From Tunturiibacter empetritectus (GTDB taxonomy: Bacteria; Acidobacteriota; Terriglobia; Terriglobales; Acidobacteriaceae), in NCBI RefSeq assembly GCF_014201375.1, contig NZ_JACHDZ010000001.1, positions 599,206 through 663,205 on the forward strand: a stretch of DNA of 64,000 nt, written 5' to 3'. Both the position numbers and the translations under genes were made by a program. Positions 17,219 to 25,209 of this stretch are shown here, piece by piece. The notes beneath the pieces were generated by a model, which worked only from the letters and a program-made list of their open reading frames with translations, was not told where the DNA came from and ran no database searches. How positions within the stretch are numbered: position 1 is the first letter of the stretch; the number at the start of each line of letters is the position of its first letter.

Positions 17219-17785
17219 TTATAGATATCGCCTCACTTGATTGCAGTGTTCGGAGTATTGCTGGCCGTAGTGACTTCTCAGATATTGTTCTTCGCGCAAT
17301 ACCTGCCGGTGGAACAGCCAGACGGCAGCGAGCATATAGACCAAGAGAATCCAATTTGAGAACAGCAGGAACTGGCCGAGTAAGACAGACCCGAATGCTA
17401 CATAGATGGGGTTGCGGCTGAAGGCAAAGATGCCGGTGGTTACGAGTTTGTCCGGGTGGGCCTGGTCAATGCCAACGCGGAAGCTCTTGCCAAAAGAGAT
17501 GAGACTCAGGAGAAGCAGGAACAGACCTGCCAGGCAAACCAAGACTCCGGCCCAGGAGGCTGCTCGGGAGTGAAAGAGTTCTTGTCTGCTTACGGTCGGA
17601 AGATTGAATGCGGCGGCAAATATCAGGTAGAAGTAGAAGAAGGCAAAGGGTGGAATCAAGAAATCTTTTTTGTCTATTTTGCCGAAGTTCATCGCTTCGA
17701 TTCCTTTGCTTCTCATCAGCAAGACACGGCTGCCTACCAGGCCAAGCAGCAGCACGATGGTCAGAGGTCCGAAGTACCTTTGCAT
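17219..17785 (-). CDS. Isoprenylcysteine carboxyl methyltransferase-like membrane protein
   Basis: 188 residues, about five transmembrane segments. The C-terminal signature GIFAFSRNPIYVAF followed by REEQYLRSHYGQQYSEHCNQVRRYL matches the ICMT/PEMT-like membrane methyltransferase family, where these residues bind S-adenosylmethionine. Bacterial members methylate lipids or other unknown acceptors. Thirteen bases downstream of rsmE in the same orientation, so possibly cotranscribed. AT-richer than its neighbours. Confidence 0.75.
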   Translation of the reverse strand: MQRYFGPLTIVLLLGLVGSRVLLMRSKGIEAMNFGKIDKKDFLIPPFAFFYFYLIFAAAFNLPTVSRQELFHSRAASWAGVLVCLAGLFLLLLSLISFGKSFRVGIDQAHPDKLVTTGIFAFSRNPIYVAFGSVLLGQFLLFSNWILLVYMLAAVWLFHRQVLREEQYLRSHYGQQYSEHCNQVRRYL

Positions 17786-17797
17786 TTACGTCTCCGT

Positions 17798-18541
17798 TCA
17801 GATGAGGTGGGTGGAGGCTATGGCGATGGCGGCTATGGCGGCGGTTTCGGCGCGGAGGATGCGGGGGCCTAGGGTGACGTGCTGCCATTGATGGTCGGTG
17901 AAGAGGGACATCTCTTCGGGGGTCCAGCCGCCTTCGGGGCCTATGGCGAGGGCGGTGTCGGTATCTTTCTGCAACGAGGTTGCGGCTTTGAGGGCGGCGG
18001 TCAGGGTGAGGGTCTGCTCGGTCTCGGATAGGAGGATGCGGGTGGGGGATCTTTCGCTTTCGAGGGCGGACTTCAGTGGGGTGGGGTCGGCGATCTCGGG
18101 GATGTCGGTGCGGCGGGATTGCTTGCTGGCTTCAAGGGCTATGCGGCGCCAGCGTTCGGCGCGTTTAAGGGCTGATTGCGCGAGGTGCTTTTCGGTGCGG
18201 CGGGCGAGGATGGGGGTGATCTTCGCTATGCCTAGCTCGGTGGCCTTTTCGATGGCCCACTCTATGTGGTCGAACTTGAAGACGGCGAGCAGGAGATGGA
18301 GGGGAAGGGCGGCGTCGGACGCGAGCTCTTCGTGGAGGGTGAAGAGGACCTCGTAGTCTTGATCGCTGTCCCCGGCGGTGACGCGGGTGATCTCGGCGCG
18401 ATGGAGGAAGCCGTTGGAGACGACGTCGTAGATCTGGCCGGGTTCGGCGCGGAGGACGCGGGCGAGGTGAGTAGCCTGGTCGCCGGTGAGGGATGCGGTG
18501 GTGGCGGTCCAGGTGTCGGCGATCCAGCGGCGGCGAGTCAT
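17798..18541 (-). CDS. rsmE: 16S rRNA (uracil-1498 N3) methyltransferase RsmE
   Basis: 247 residues. N-terminal PUA-like domain (HLARVLRAEPGQ) and a C-terminal SPOUT domain with AIGPEGGWTPEE and LGPRILRAETAAIAA, the SAM-binding knot motifs of RsmE. It methylates U1498 of 16S rRNA in the 30S subunit. Length is normal. Followed closely by the ICMT-like gene. Confidence 0.92.
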   Translation of the reverse strand: MTRRRWIADTWTATTASLTGDQATHLARVLRAEPGQIYDVVSNGFLHRAEITRVTAGDSDQDYEVLFTLHEELASDAALPLHLLLAVFKFDHIEWAIEKATELGIAKITPILARRTEKHLAQSALKRAERWRRIALEASKQSRRTDIPEIADPTPLKSALESERSPTRILLSETEQTLTLTAALKAATSLQKDTDTALAIGPEGGWTPEEMSLFTDHQWQHVTLGPRILRAETAAIAAIAIASTHLI

Positions 18542-18596
18542 GGGTCTAGTTTATGGGTTGGGTGGATTCTCACGGAGGGTTTGGGGCGCTTCGGGC

Positions 18597-18664
18597 GAAA
18601 TGCGGGGGGCCCTCCACTGCCCCTTCGACGCGCTCCGCTTGCTCAGGGTCCGGTCGGGATGACG
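18597..18664 (+). repeat. R3 dispersed repeat between rsmE and 18703 gene
   Basis: AAATGCGGGGGGCCC, CCCTTCGACGCGCTCCGC, TTGCTCAGGGTCCGG and GGGATGACGG reproduce the R3 layout seen at 11145 and 30138. Confidence 0.6.
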
Positions 18665-18702
18665 GGAAGTTGATTGTGGGTGCGTTCGAAAAGTCAGTTG
18701 AG

Positions 18703-19302
18703 TCAGTTGGCTACTTTGGGGGCGGGGTTGGGGTCCGCTTCGCTGGCGCGGCTGATCATGACGGCCTGCTGGCCCTGATGGTAGAGGTCGACGTTGAGGA
18801 CGGCGGTGCGGCGATGATCCCAGACGTCCTGGGTGATGGGAAAGTGGAGGAGGATCATGCCTTGGGCGGATTGGCCGGGGCTGATCATGGTCTCGCGGAG
18901 GAGGGGTTCGGAGGCGAGGGGCTTGAGGGCGGGGAAGGAGGTATAGAGGTTGGCGAAGTCGTCTTTTTCGACGGCGCTGGTGGTGATCTCTTCGCCGTCG
19001 CCGGTGGTGAGGGTGGCGGTGAAGTCCTTGAGGAAGAGGGGGAGACGGAGGCCGTCGGTGATGCGGAGGGTGGTGAGGACGTAGAGGTCGTCCTGGCCCT
19101 GATCGTGGCCGACGAGGATGGACTCGCCTTTGAAGACGGTGTGGGCTGGGTAGACGGTGGTGTGGAGGATGTCGAGGTCGGCGGTCTTATGGGGGGTGAA
19201 GCGCATGACCAGGGCCAGGGTGATGCCGAGGATCAGAAACGCCAGAAGGACCGGTGCCAGCAGGTTGCTTCGAGCGGATTGGGCAAACTTGAGGTCGGAC
19301 AC
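18703..19302 (-). CDS. Membrane-anchored protein, unknown function
   Basis: 199 residues. One N-terminal transmembrane helix (LLAPVLLAFLILGITLALVM) then a soluble beta-rich domain with no recognised motif, ending in an Asn/Pro tail. The soluble part has an Ig-like alternation (YPAHTVFKGESILVG, GQSAQGMILLHFP) similar in style to DUF4352-like extracytoplasmic domains, but I cannot assign a family. Alone on the minus strand between rsmE and the AI-2E-type exporter. Confidence 0.6.
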   Translation of the reverse strand: MSDLKFAQSARSNLLAPVLLAFLILGITLALVMRFTPHKTADLDILHTTVYPAHTVFKGESILVGHDQGQDDLYVLTTLRITDGLRLPLFLKDFTATLTTGDGEEITTSAVEKDDFANLYTSFPALKPLASEPLLRETMISPGQSAQGMILLHFPITQDVWDHRRTAVLNVDLYHQGQQAVMISRASEADPNPAPKVAN

Positions 19303-19449
19303 TGGGATGAGAATAGCAAGGCTGGTTGGTTTGCAGAAGATTAAAAACGCTGAAATTTAACTTAATCGCGGTGGTGCAGGTCTGTAAACGCTGATGGAGA
19401 TAAGAATGCAGGGACGTACCACAAGAGTTGCAGGTGGGCGGGGCTGAGG

Positions 19450-20502
19450 TTAGTCCTTTTGAACGGCATACTCCTCCAGAAGGACGGTGATGAGGGCGGC
19501 GGTGGGAACCGAGACGAGGGCGCCGACGATGCCGGCGAGGGCGGTTCCGAGGAGAAGGGCTACGAGGACGGTGAGGCCCATGAGGTTGACGCTGGAACGC
19601 ATGATGCGGGGGGTGAGAACGGCGTTTTCGAGGTTGATGTAGATGGCGTAGAAGATGAGGACGCCTCCCATCTTTGTCCAGGAGTCGAGCGCGGCGACCC
19701 CGGCGGCGATGACGATGGTGATGACTCCGCCGGCGATGGGGATGAGGTTGAAGAGGCCCATGAGGAAGCCGAGGAGGAGGAAGTACCGGACGTGAAGGAG
19801 GCCGAAGACAATGGTGCTGGAGACTCCGAGGATGAGCATGAGGAGCCCCTGGCCGACGAGCCACTTGCTGATCTTGCGCTCGGCTTTTTTGAGGGTGTTG
19901 TTGAGGCGGTGGCGTTCGTCACCGGGGAAGAGGGAGAGGAAGAAGTGGTAGGCGTGCTCGCCTTCGAGCATGAAGTAGATGCAGAGGAAGGCTGCGGTGA
20001 GGATGTCGAAGAGATGGGAGAGCCAGAGGGGGAGTGAGGTGAAGAGATAGCCGGCGGTGGCGTCGAAGGCTCCGGCGGCGCGCTGGGCGAGGGAGTCGAT
20101 GCCGAACTTGTCGGCGAAGGGAATTCTTTTGACACGAGCGACGACCTCGGGGATGCGGTGGGGGAGCTCGGCGGAGAAGTTGCGGAGGTCGCTGAGGACT
20201 GGCGGGAGGCCGGTGGTGAAGAAGACGGCTAGAACGAGGGCTACGGCTGCGATGAGCAGGACGATGGCGACGCCGCGGGAGGGTTGGTAGTTGCGGATCT
20301 TCAGTTGGCGGATGCGCGTGACCGCGGGCATGAGGACGACGGCAAAGAGAGCACTGACGTAGATGATCAGCAGCTCTTTCTGGAGGGTCCAGGCGAGTGC
20401 GAGCAGGAGGATGACGACGAAGAAGAAGAGGATGTTGCCGCGGACCTGGGCTCGGGTTTTTTTCTCGTAGGGGGTGAGGTCGTCGGGGGTGGGGTTGGTC
20501 AG
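19450..20502 (-). CDS. AI-2E family transporter (PerM-like), probable CTG start
   Basis: 350 residues if begun at the CTG at 20502; 293 if begun at the first ATG (20331). The longer form restores the first transmembrane segment of the family (ILFFFVVILLLALAWT, then ELLIIYVSALFAVVLMPAV), which the ATG start would cut. AGGAGAACCCGG directly precedes the CTG with ideal spacing, and no ATG, GTG or TTG lies in frame between. The body has the expected multiple helices, the central PHRIPEV region and C-terminal GLMGLFNLIPIAGG and TPRIMRSSVNLMGL. Family members export diverse small molecules; few really handle AI-2. Confidence 0.8.
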   Translation of the reverse strand: MTNPTPDDLTPYEKKTRAQVRGNILFFFVVILLLALAWTLQKELLIIYVSALFAVVLMPAVTRIRQLKIRNYQPSRGVAIVLLIAAVALVLAVFFTTGLPPVLSDLRNFSAELPHRIPEVVARVKRIPFADKFGIDSLAQRAAGAFDATAGYLFTSLPLWLSHLFDILTAAFLCIYFMLEGEHAYHFFLSLFPGDERHRLNNTLKKAERKISKWLVGQGLLMLILGVSSTIVFGLLHVRYFLLLGFLMGLFNLIPIAGGVITIVIAAGVAALDSWTKMGGVLIFYAIYINLENAVLTPRIMRSSVNLMGLTVLVALLLGTALAGIVGALVSVPTAALITVLLEEYAVQKD

Positions 20503-20640
20503 CCGGGTTCTCCTATGGTGCTGACGTTGAGATGCAGATAGTGTGCACTTCCACTGCTTAGGTGCGGGAGTGCGGAGTTTGAGTCTGGGGGTTGGGGTCT
20601 GAGGTTTGTCTCAGCGTGACTGTTGGGTGGTCGGACAGTA

Positions 20641-20700
20641 TCGCATACCACCCTTCGCAAGGGCGCGAAGGATGGGGCACCCGGGCATTACGGTCTGGTT
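20641..20700. repeat. R2 hairpin repeat at the aroK 3' end
   Basis: CACCCTTCGCAAGGGCGCGAAGGATGGGGCACCCG forms a hairpin (CCTTCGC/GCGAAGG). The repeat edge (GGTCTGGTTGA) runs into the last codons of shikimate kinase. Related copies at 14493, 49907 and 62399. Confidence 0.65.
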
Positions 20701-21302
20701 GAAGATGCTTTCGATGGAGGCAGGGCGAGGAGGAGGGCTTCGACGGTCTGGGCGGGTGTCTGGTCGGAGGTGGCGATGGTGAGCGCGGCCATGCGGCGGT
20801 AGAGGGGGTGGCGGCGTTCTAAGCGGAGCTGGGCGGCGGCGGGGTCCGCGAGGACAGGTCGGGCAAGGGCTGGATCACCGAGATCCTGCAGCATGCAGCG
20901 GTCGAAGAGAGTGGGGAAGGGGGCGTCGAGGAAGATGGTGAAGGTGGCGGGGGTCTGCTCGAGGAGGAGGCGGTTGGTGAGGTCTTCGGGGGTTCCTCCG
21001 CCGAGGGCGAGGACGATGTTGCTGTAGCCGAGGGCCGAGGCGAGGGCGGTGGATTCGAGGCGGCGGAAGCGGGCTTCGCCTTGCTGCTCGAAGAGCTGGG
21101 GGATGGTGGCGTGGGTGCGGGCTTCGAGGTGGGCGTCGAGGTCGAGGAAGTTCCAGCCGATGCGGGCGGCGAGGAGGCGGCCGATGGTGGACTTGCCTGC
21201 TCCCATGAAGCCGGTGAGGACGAGACGTTTGAGGTGGGCTGGGGCCTGGGTCATGGTTTCGGACTGGGGCTGGATTTGGGTGTCGGGTTCGGTAGACGTC
21301 AT
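20688..21302 (-). CDS. aroK: Shikimate kinase
   Basis: 204 residues. P-loop GFMGAGKST, the shikimate-binding DLDAHLEAR and the second region GEARFRRLES / ALGGGTPED identify shikimate kinase, which phosphorylates shikimate at O3 in chorismate synthesis. Start at 21302 or the internal ATG 21254 (MTQAPAHLKRL), since the family usually begins near the P-loop. The last five residues come from the edge of an R2 repeat, so the original stop may have been altered by the repeat. A terminator-like hairpin lies just upstream (21341-21377). Confidence 0.9.
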   Translation of the reverse strand: MTSTEPDTQIQPQSETMTQAPAHLKRLVLTGFMGAGKSTIGRLLAARIGWNFLDLDAHLEARTHATIPQLFEQQGEARFRRLESTALASALGYSNIVLALGGGTPEDLTNRLLLEQTPATFTIFLDAPFPTLFDRCMLQDLGDPALARPVLADPAAAQLRLERRHPLYRRMAALTIATSDQTPAQTVEALLLALPPSKASSTRP

Positions 21303-21340
21303 TGCCTCTCCTTAGTGTGCCTGTAAAACGAGTGGTGCAG

Positions 21341-21377
21341 AAAATGAAAGAGCCGCAACCTGTGTGGGTTGCGGCTC
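21341..21377 (-). terminator. Strong hairpin upstream of aroK, terminator- or attenuator-like
   Basis: 11-bp perfect stem GAGCCGCAACC (21350-21360) / GGTTGCGGCTC (21367-21377), loop TGTGTG. Read on the minus strand it is followed by TTTCATTTT, a weak U-rich tail. It lies about 40 bases before the aroK start, so it either ends an upstream minus-strand transcript or attenuates aroK. Confidence 0.55.
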
Positions 21378-21657
21378 GGGAAGGTCGAAGACTCTGAAGT
21401 TTTTTAGGTGTTTTCAGAGATGCATGCGAGGACTCCACTGGCCGCTGGGTGGCGCCAATAGGAGAAGGTAAAAAAAGCGGACTGGAAGCGGCTCGGCATG
21501 CTGGTTGGAGGATACACCGGGGGTTTGGGGGATTGCAAGGGGTTGAGACGTTAGGCAGGTATGGTCGATGGAAGAATGGATTGGATTATTGGGGGATAGA
21601 TGTATTCCAGTAAGCCTTTTATCTACAACTAAATAGGAACACAATAGAAATAATTCT
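21378..21657. other. Non-coding AT-richer stretch left of the DUF3800 locus
   Basis: No convincing gene. Contains an inverted pair CTCTGAA/TTCAGAG near 21391-21417 and a short minus frame without family resemblance. GC content falls steadily towards 21660, which suggests a junction with acquired DNA. Confidence 0.4.
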
Positions 21658-21658
21658 G

Positions 21659-21695
21659 ATCAATACCGATTGATACTACATCGAATGTGATGTAG
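21659..21695. promoter_or_regulatory. Two inverted repeats upstream of the DUF3800 leader
   Basis: ATCAAT(ACCG)ATTGAT at 21659-21674 and CTACATC(GAATGT)GATGTAG at 21676-21695 lie side by side, 120-155 bases before the DUF3800 start. They could be operators or short hairpins of the leader RNA. Confidence 0.45.
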
Positions 21696-21705
21696 CGTTG
21701 AATAC

Positions 21706-21802
21706 AGGCTGGGAGTGCCGATCTGCTTGGCGGCGCGCAGGGTAGTATATCCCTCCCGGCTGACCTATCTGGGGTTGCGATACACGCAACCCCATTTTTA
21801 TT
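21706..21802 (+). ncRNA. Candidate structured RNA upstream of DUF3800 gene
   Basis: Manual folding gives an outer stem GCTGGGAG (21708-21715) / CTCCCGGC (21753-21760). Inside are hairpins TGCCG/CGGCG (21716-21720 / 21731-21735) and GGGTA/TATCC (21740-21744 / 21748-21752, loop GTA), making a compact three-way junction. A terminator hairpin follows. Published comparative genomics (Weinberg and colleagues, 2017) described several DUF3800 RNA motifs found next to DUF3800 genes, so this placement is suggestive. I cannot tell which subtype, if any, it matches. Alternative pairing CTGC/GCAG (21723-21726 / 21737-21740) is possible. Confidence 0.5.
21770..21802 (+). terminator. Rho-independent terminator between leader RNA and DUF3800 start
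   Basis: 9-bp perfect stem GGGGTTGCG (21771-21779) / CGCAACCCC (21785-21793), loop ATACA, plus a flanking T-A pair, then TTTTTATT. It ends directly before the GGAGA ribosome site of the DUF3800 gene, so transcription reaching it would either stop as a small RNA or read through into the gene. Confidence 0.75.
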
Positions 21803-21814
21803 GGAGAACGGCTA

Positions 21815-22513
21815 ATGCATCTGCTCTACGCTGACGAATCGGGAAGCATCGGCGACCCGAATCAAAATTATTTTGTTCTGGCAGGTGTTTCCGTATTCGA
21901 AAGAGAAACGCATTGGATTGAAACTGAACTAAATAAAATAGCAGCTAGGTTCTTACCTCATAATCCTCACGCCATAGAGCTTCATGGCTCTCCGATGAGA
22001 ACTGGTAGAAATGGTTGGGATCAGTTCCCTCAAGTTGATCGGCATAACGCAATTATTGATGCGTTAAAAATTGGGGTTTGCGACCGTCATCCTCGCCACG
22101 TAAGAATCTTTGCGGCCGTTTTAGACAAAAGGAACTTTGCTGGACAAGATATTGCCAAAGTCGCATTTGAGCAATTGAGCAGCAGGTTTGACCAATTTCT
22201 CGGACGGCTATATCGCCAGAAAGACGATCCTCAGCGAGGACTCATCCTGTTCGACGAATCTGCTACGGAAGCTAGAATTCAAACCTTAGCAAGGGAATTT
22301 AAGCACTCAGGCCACACATACGGAGTTACGAGAAATTATGCCGAAGTGCCTGTTTTTATGGATTCAAGAGCTTCCCGGCTGATTCAACTCGCGGATCTTG
22401 TGGCCTATGCCGTATTCCTTCAATTTGAACGAGGGGATGATCGTTATTACAAGACCATACAGAAATGCTTTGACTCCGAGGGCGGAGTTGTTCATGGTCT
22501 CTATACCCGCTAG
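21815..22513 (+). CDS. DUF3800 domain protein
   Basis: 232 residues. YADESGSIGD (D7, E8) at the N-terminus, LFDESATEAR (D147, E148) in the middle, and DSRASRLIQLADLVAY (D183, D194) near the C-terminus are the conserved acidic clusters of DUF3800. Their D/E...D/E...D layout suggests an RNase H-like nuclease fold; that is inference, no activity is established. Good GGAGA site 7 bases before ATG. Codon use is clearly AT-richer than neighbours, indicating horizontal acquisition. Preceded by a structured leader and terminator (21706-21802), no protein partner adjacent. Confidence 0.85.
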   Translation: MHLLYADESGSIGDPNQNYFVLAGVSVFERETHWIETELNKIAARFLPHNPHAIELHGSPMRTGRNGWDQFPQVDRHNAIIDALKIGVCDRHPRHVRIFAAVLDKRNFAGQDIAKVAFEQLSSRFDQFLGRLYRQKDDPQRGLILFDESATEARIQTLAREFKHSGHTYGVTRNYAEVPVFMDSRASRLIQLADLVAYAVFLQFERGDDRYYKTIQKCFDSEGGVVHGLYTR

Positions 22514-22659
22514 ACACCAGTTTCAAACTTGACCACATGGGCCAGCCGGTATCTGGAGTTTGCTGTTCGCTGATGTCGAACGCCCACAGCACCATTCGAG
22601 AAAGAACACGCTGGCAACACTGCAGTTCGTTGTCGCTGGCGGCTCGATGCTGGTTTTGT
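22514..22659. other. Gap after DUF3800 gene
   Basis: No gene, terminator or recognised repeat. Mixed composition between the AT-richer island and the GC-rich gene that follows; likely the right boundary of the acquired segment. Confidence 0.35.
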
Positions 22660-23208
22660 TCAGGCTTTGATGGAGGGGGCTAGGTAGCCTTCGGTGGCCA
22701 GGTGTTGGCCCATTTTTGCGTACATCTCGGGGTCTTCGGGTTGCCAAGTGGCGAGGCCGTCGACGTAGCGGTTGAACATGCAGAAGGCGGCGGCGATCAG
22801 GACGGTGTCGTGGATCTCGAGGTCGGTTGCTCCTTGTTCGCGGGCTTTGGCGACGTCCTCTGAGGTGACGTGTTTGCCCCCTTGTTGGACCTTGCCTGCG
22901 ATGGTCAGGAGGGCTTTGAGTTTTTCGGAGACAGGGGCTCGCTCGTAGTTGTGCTTGACCTGTTCTACGAGACCCCAGTCGTTGGCGAGATGCGCGGCGG
23001 CCGCTGAGGCGTGGCTGGTCTGGCAGAAGTAGCAGTCGTTTTGGGTGGAGACGTAGGTTGCGATCAGTTCGCGCTCGGCGGGGGTTAGCGTGCTGGGCTC
23101 GTGCAGGAGGACGTGGGCTAGTTCGCGCATAGGCTTGGCGGTTTCGGGGCGATAGACGAATCCGCTGCTGATTCCAGCGAAGCCTTCGGGCAGTTTGATG
23201 TGGGGCAT
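22660..23208 (-). CDS. AhpD-like carboxymuconolactone decarboxylase family protein (copy 2)
   Basis: 182 residues. The CMD/AhpD core has E in AERELIATYVS followed by CYFCQTSH, the redox CxxC plus downstream His of AhpD-type alkylhydroperoxidases. Likely a peroxide or electrophile detoxifying enzyme, cytosolic. ATG 23208 follows AAGGAG. About 60 percent identical by eye to the neighbour at 23301-23870, so a tandem duplicate. An R3-type repeat lies in the 92-base gap between them. Confidence 0.8.
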   Translation of the reverse strand: MPHIKLPEGFAGISSGFVYRPETAKPMRELAHVLLHEPSTLTPAERELIATYVSTQNDCYFCQTSHASAAAAHLANDWGLVEQVKHNYERAPVSEKLKALLTIAGKVQQGGKHVTSEDVAKAREQGATDLEIHDTVLIAAAFCMFNRYVDGLATWQPEDPEMYAKMGQHLATEGYLAPSIKA

Positions 23209-23234
23209 GGGGGCTCCTTGTGCGATTTGCTGAT

Positions 23235-23280
23235 GGTGAGATTGCAGACGCAGATTCCCTTGGGGAATGACAAACAAAAA
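23235..23280. repeat. R3-type repeat between the AhpD-like duplicates
   Basis: GCAGACGCAGATTCCCTTGGGGAATGACAAAC matches GCAGATCCCCTTCGGGGATGACAGC copies at 14379, 46562 and 46603, with compensating changes in the small stem. Confidence 0.6.
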
Positions 23281-23300
23281 AAGCGACGACTCAAAACCAA

Positions 23301-23870
23301 CTAGCGTGCGACTTCGGCTGGTAGATATTCCTTGCTGACGTTGACGTATCCGTCGCGTGCGATCCACTTGCCGCGTTCGCGATACATGGCTTCGTCGCGT
23401 GGCTGGATGGTGGCGAGGCCGTCGACGTAGCGGTTGAACATGCAGAAGGCGGCGGCGATGAGGACGGTGTCGTGGATCTCGATGTCGGTTGCGCCCTGGG
23501 CGAGGGCGGCTGTGACGTCTTCGGTGGTGACGTGCTTGCCGCCGCGCTGTACCTTGCCTGCGATGACGAGGAGGGTCTTTAGTTTTTCGGAGATGGCGGC
23601 GTTGTGGAAGTCGTGCTTGACCTGTTTGACGAGGGCTTCGTCTCCGTTGAGGCTGGCGGCGGCGACGGCTCCGTGAATGGTTTGACAGTAGTAGCAGTCG
23701 TTTTCGGAGGAGACGTAGGTTGCGATCAGCTCGCGCTCTGCCGGGGTGAGGGAGTTGGGGGCGTGGAGGAGGATCTCTACGAGATCGTTGAGCGGCCTTG
23801 CGGTTGCGGGACGGAAGGCCATTGCGCCGCGGATGCCGGGGAGACCTTCGGGAAGTTGGATGTGTGCCAT
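23301..23870 (-). CDS. AhpD-like carboxymuconolactone decarboxylase family protein (copy 1)
   Basis: 189 residues. Same architecture as the downstream copy: AERELIATYVSSENDCYYCQTIH holds the Glu, CxxC and His of AhpD-like proteins, and GKHVTTEDV plus AAFCMFNRYVDGLAT are shared with the paralogue. It begins 13 bases after the amino-acid permease stop, so the three genes are probably one transcript. The conserved extra C-terminal Cys in AAFCMFNRYVDG is present in both. Confidence 0.8.
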   Translation of the reverse strand: MAHIQLPEGLPGIRGAMAFRPATARPLNDLVEILLHAPNSLTPAERELIATYVSSENDCYYCQTIHGAVAAASLNGDEALVKQVKHDFHNAAISEKLKTLLVIAGKVQRGGKHVTTEDVTAALAQGATDIEIHDTVLIAAAFCMFNRYVDGLATIQPRDEAMYRERGKWIARDGYVNVSKEYLPAEVAR

Positions 23871-23883
23871 GAGGGTGGTCCTT

Positions 23884-25209
23884 TCAGGATGGAATTTGTT
23901 GGGGAAGTGGGTTGGCTTCGACGCTGGTCTTTGAAAAAAAGAGACGGCGGACGGGGTCGCCGCAGAGGACGATGACTAGGCCTACGAGTGCGGGGATGGG
24001 ATCGTGCATGAGGATCATCAGGTTGATGACGGCGCAGCCGAGGAGGAAGACGATGGGCGCGGTGGGGAACCACCATCGCCGGACGGGTTGCGGCATGCGG
24101 AAGAGGGTGGTGACGGAGAGCGCGAGGAAGCAGACCGCGGAGAAGATGATGAAGGAGAGGATGCGGTTGAAGGCTCCGAAGGTGAGTACCAGGAGTGCGA
24201 GGGCTGTTTGCAGGAGGACGGCGTTAGCGGGAGTTCCGAAGCGCGGGTGGAGCCTGCCGAATGGGGCGAAGAATGCGCCGTCTTTTGCCATGGCGTAGTA
24301 GACGCGGGGCGCGGACATGGTGAGGGCCATAAGTCCTCCAAGGACGGAGAGCAGGACGCAGGCGGAGAGGACTTTGCCTCCGGTGGTGCCGAAGAGCGCT
24401 TCGCCGAACTGGGCTACGAAGGCTGTGTTGGAGACGATTTTTTCCAGCGGGACGACCATAAGGAACGAGGCGCTGACCAGGAGATAGATGGCGGTTACGA
24501 GAAGCACTCCACCGGTGAAGGCCAGGGGCATGTTGCGGCTTGGATTGCGGACTTCGCCGGCGATCTTGCCTGCCTCCCACCATCCGCCGAAGCTGAAGAA
24601 GGCGCTGATGGTGGCGCCGGCGATGGCGGCGAAGAGAGGCTCGGAGCCGGGGCGGCGTTGGGCTAAAGGCAGCAGATGCGCGACGGTCGCGTGGCCGGAG
24701 ATCCATGCCCAGAGCACGAGGCATATGAGAACGGCGATCTTGAGGAGGTTCGCTGTGGTCATGACGCGGCGGCTGAGGCGAGTGCCTACGTAGTTGAGGA
24801 GAGCGAGGCCGATGAGGATCAACGCGGGGATGACGATTTGCGTGCGCGGTGGTAGGCCGAAGAGGGAGAGGACATAGGGGGCTGCGCCTACGGCGAGCGC
24901 GGCGGCGAGGCCTGGGTCCATCACGGCGGCGGACATCCAGCCGTAGAGGAATGCAAGGCGGGTGCCGTATCCCTGACGCAGGTAGATATATTCACCACCT
25001 GTCAGCGGATAGTTGATGGCCAGCTCTGAGTAGCAGAGTGCTCCGCATAGCGTGATGAGGCCCATGCCGCACCATACGGACGCGAGCAGGAGAGGTGAGC
25101 CCAGCGATCTTGCCATTGCCGCGGGAGTGAGAAAGATGCCGAGCGCGATGGATTCGCCCGTGACCACGGAGAGGGCGGCGGCTAGACCCATCTGTCGGCG
25201 CTGTTCCAT
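23884..25209 (-). CDS. APC-family amino acid permease
   Basis: 441 residues, about 12 transmembrane helices. The N-terminal SVVTGESIALGIFLTPAAMA and the TGGEYIYLRQGYG segment match the APC superfamily (LAT/basic amino acid type), where the first helix glycine-rich break binds substrate. Imports or exchanges amino acids at the inner membrane; substrate cannot be told. First gene of a probable transcript with the two AhpD-like proteins. Confidence 0.8.
   Translation of the reverse strand: MEQRRQMGLAAALSVVTGESIALGIFLTPAAMARSLGSPLLLASVWCGMGLITLCGALCYSELAINYPLTGGEYIYLRQGYGTRLAFLYGWMSAAVMDPGLAAALAVGAAPYVLSLFGLPPRTQIVIPALILIGLALLNYVGTRLSRRVMTTANLLKIAVLICLVLWAWISGHATVAHLLPLAQRRPGSEPLFAAIAGATISAFFSFGGWWEAGKIAGEVRNPSRNMPLAFTGGVLLVTAIYLLVSASFLMVVPLEKIVSNTAFVAQFGEALFGTTGGKVLSACVLLSVLGGLMALTMSAPRVYYAMAKDGAFFAPFGRLHPRFGTPANAVLLQTALALLVLTFGAFNRILSFIIFSAVCFLALSVTTLFRMPQPVRRWWFPTAPIVFLLGCAVINLMILMHDPIPALVGLVIVLCGDPVRRLFFSKTSVEANPLPQQIPS

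Noticed and set aside
21414..21644. Minus-strand 76-residue frame left of the DUF3800 locus
   Set aside because: No family likeness, no ribosome site, inside an AT-richer gap.
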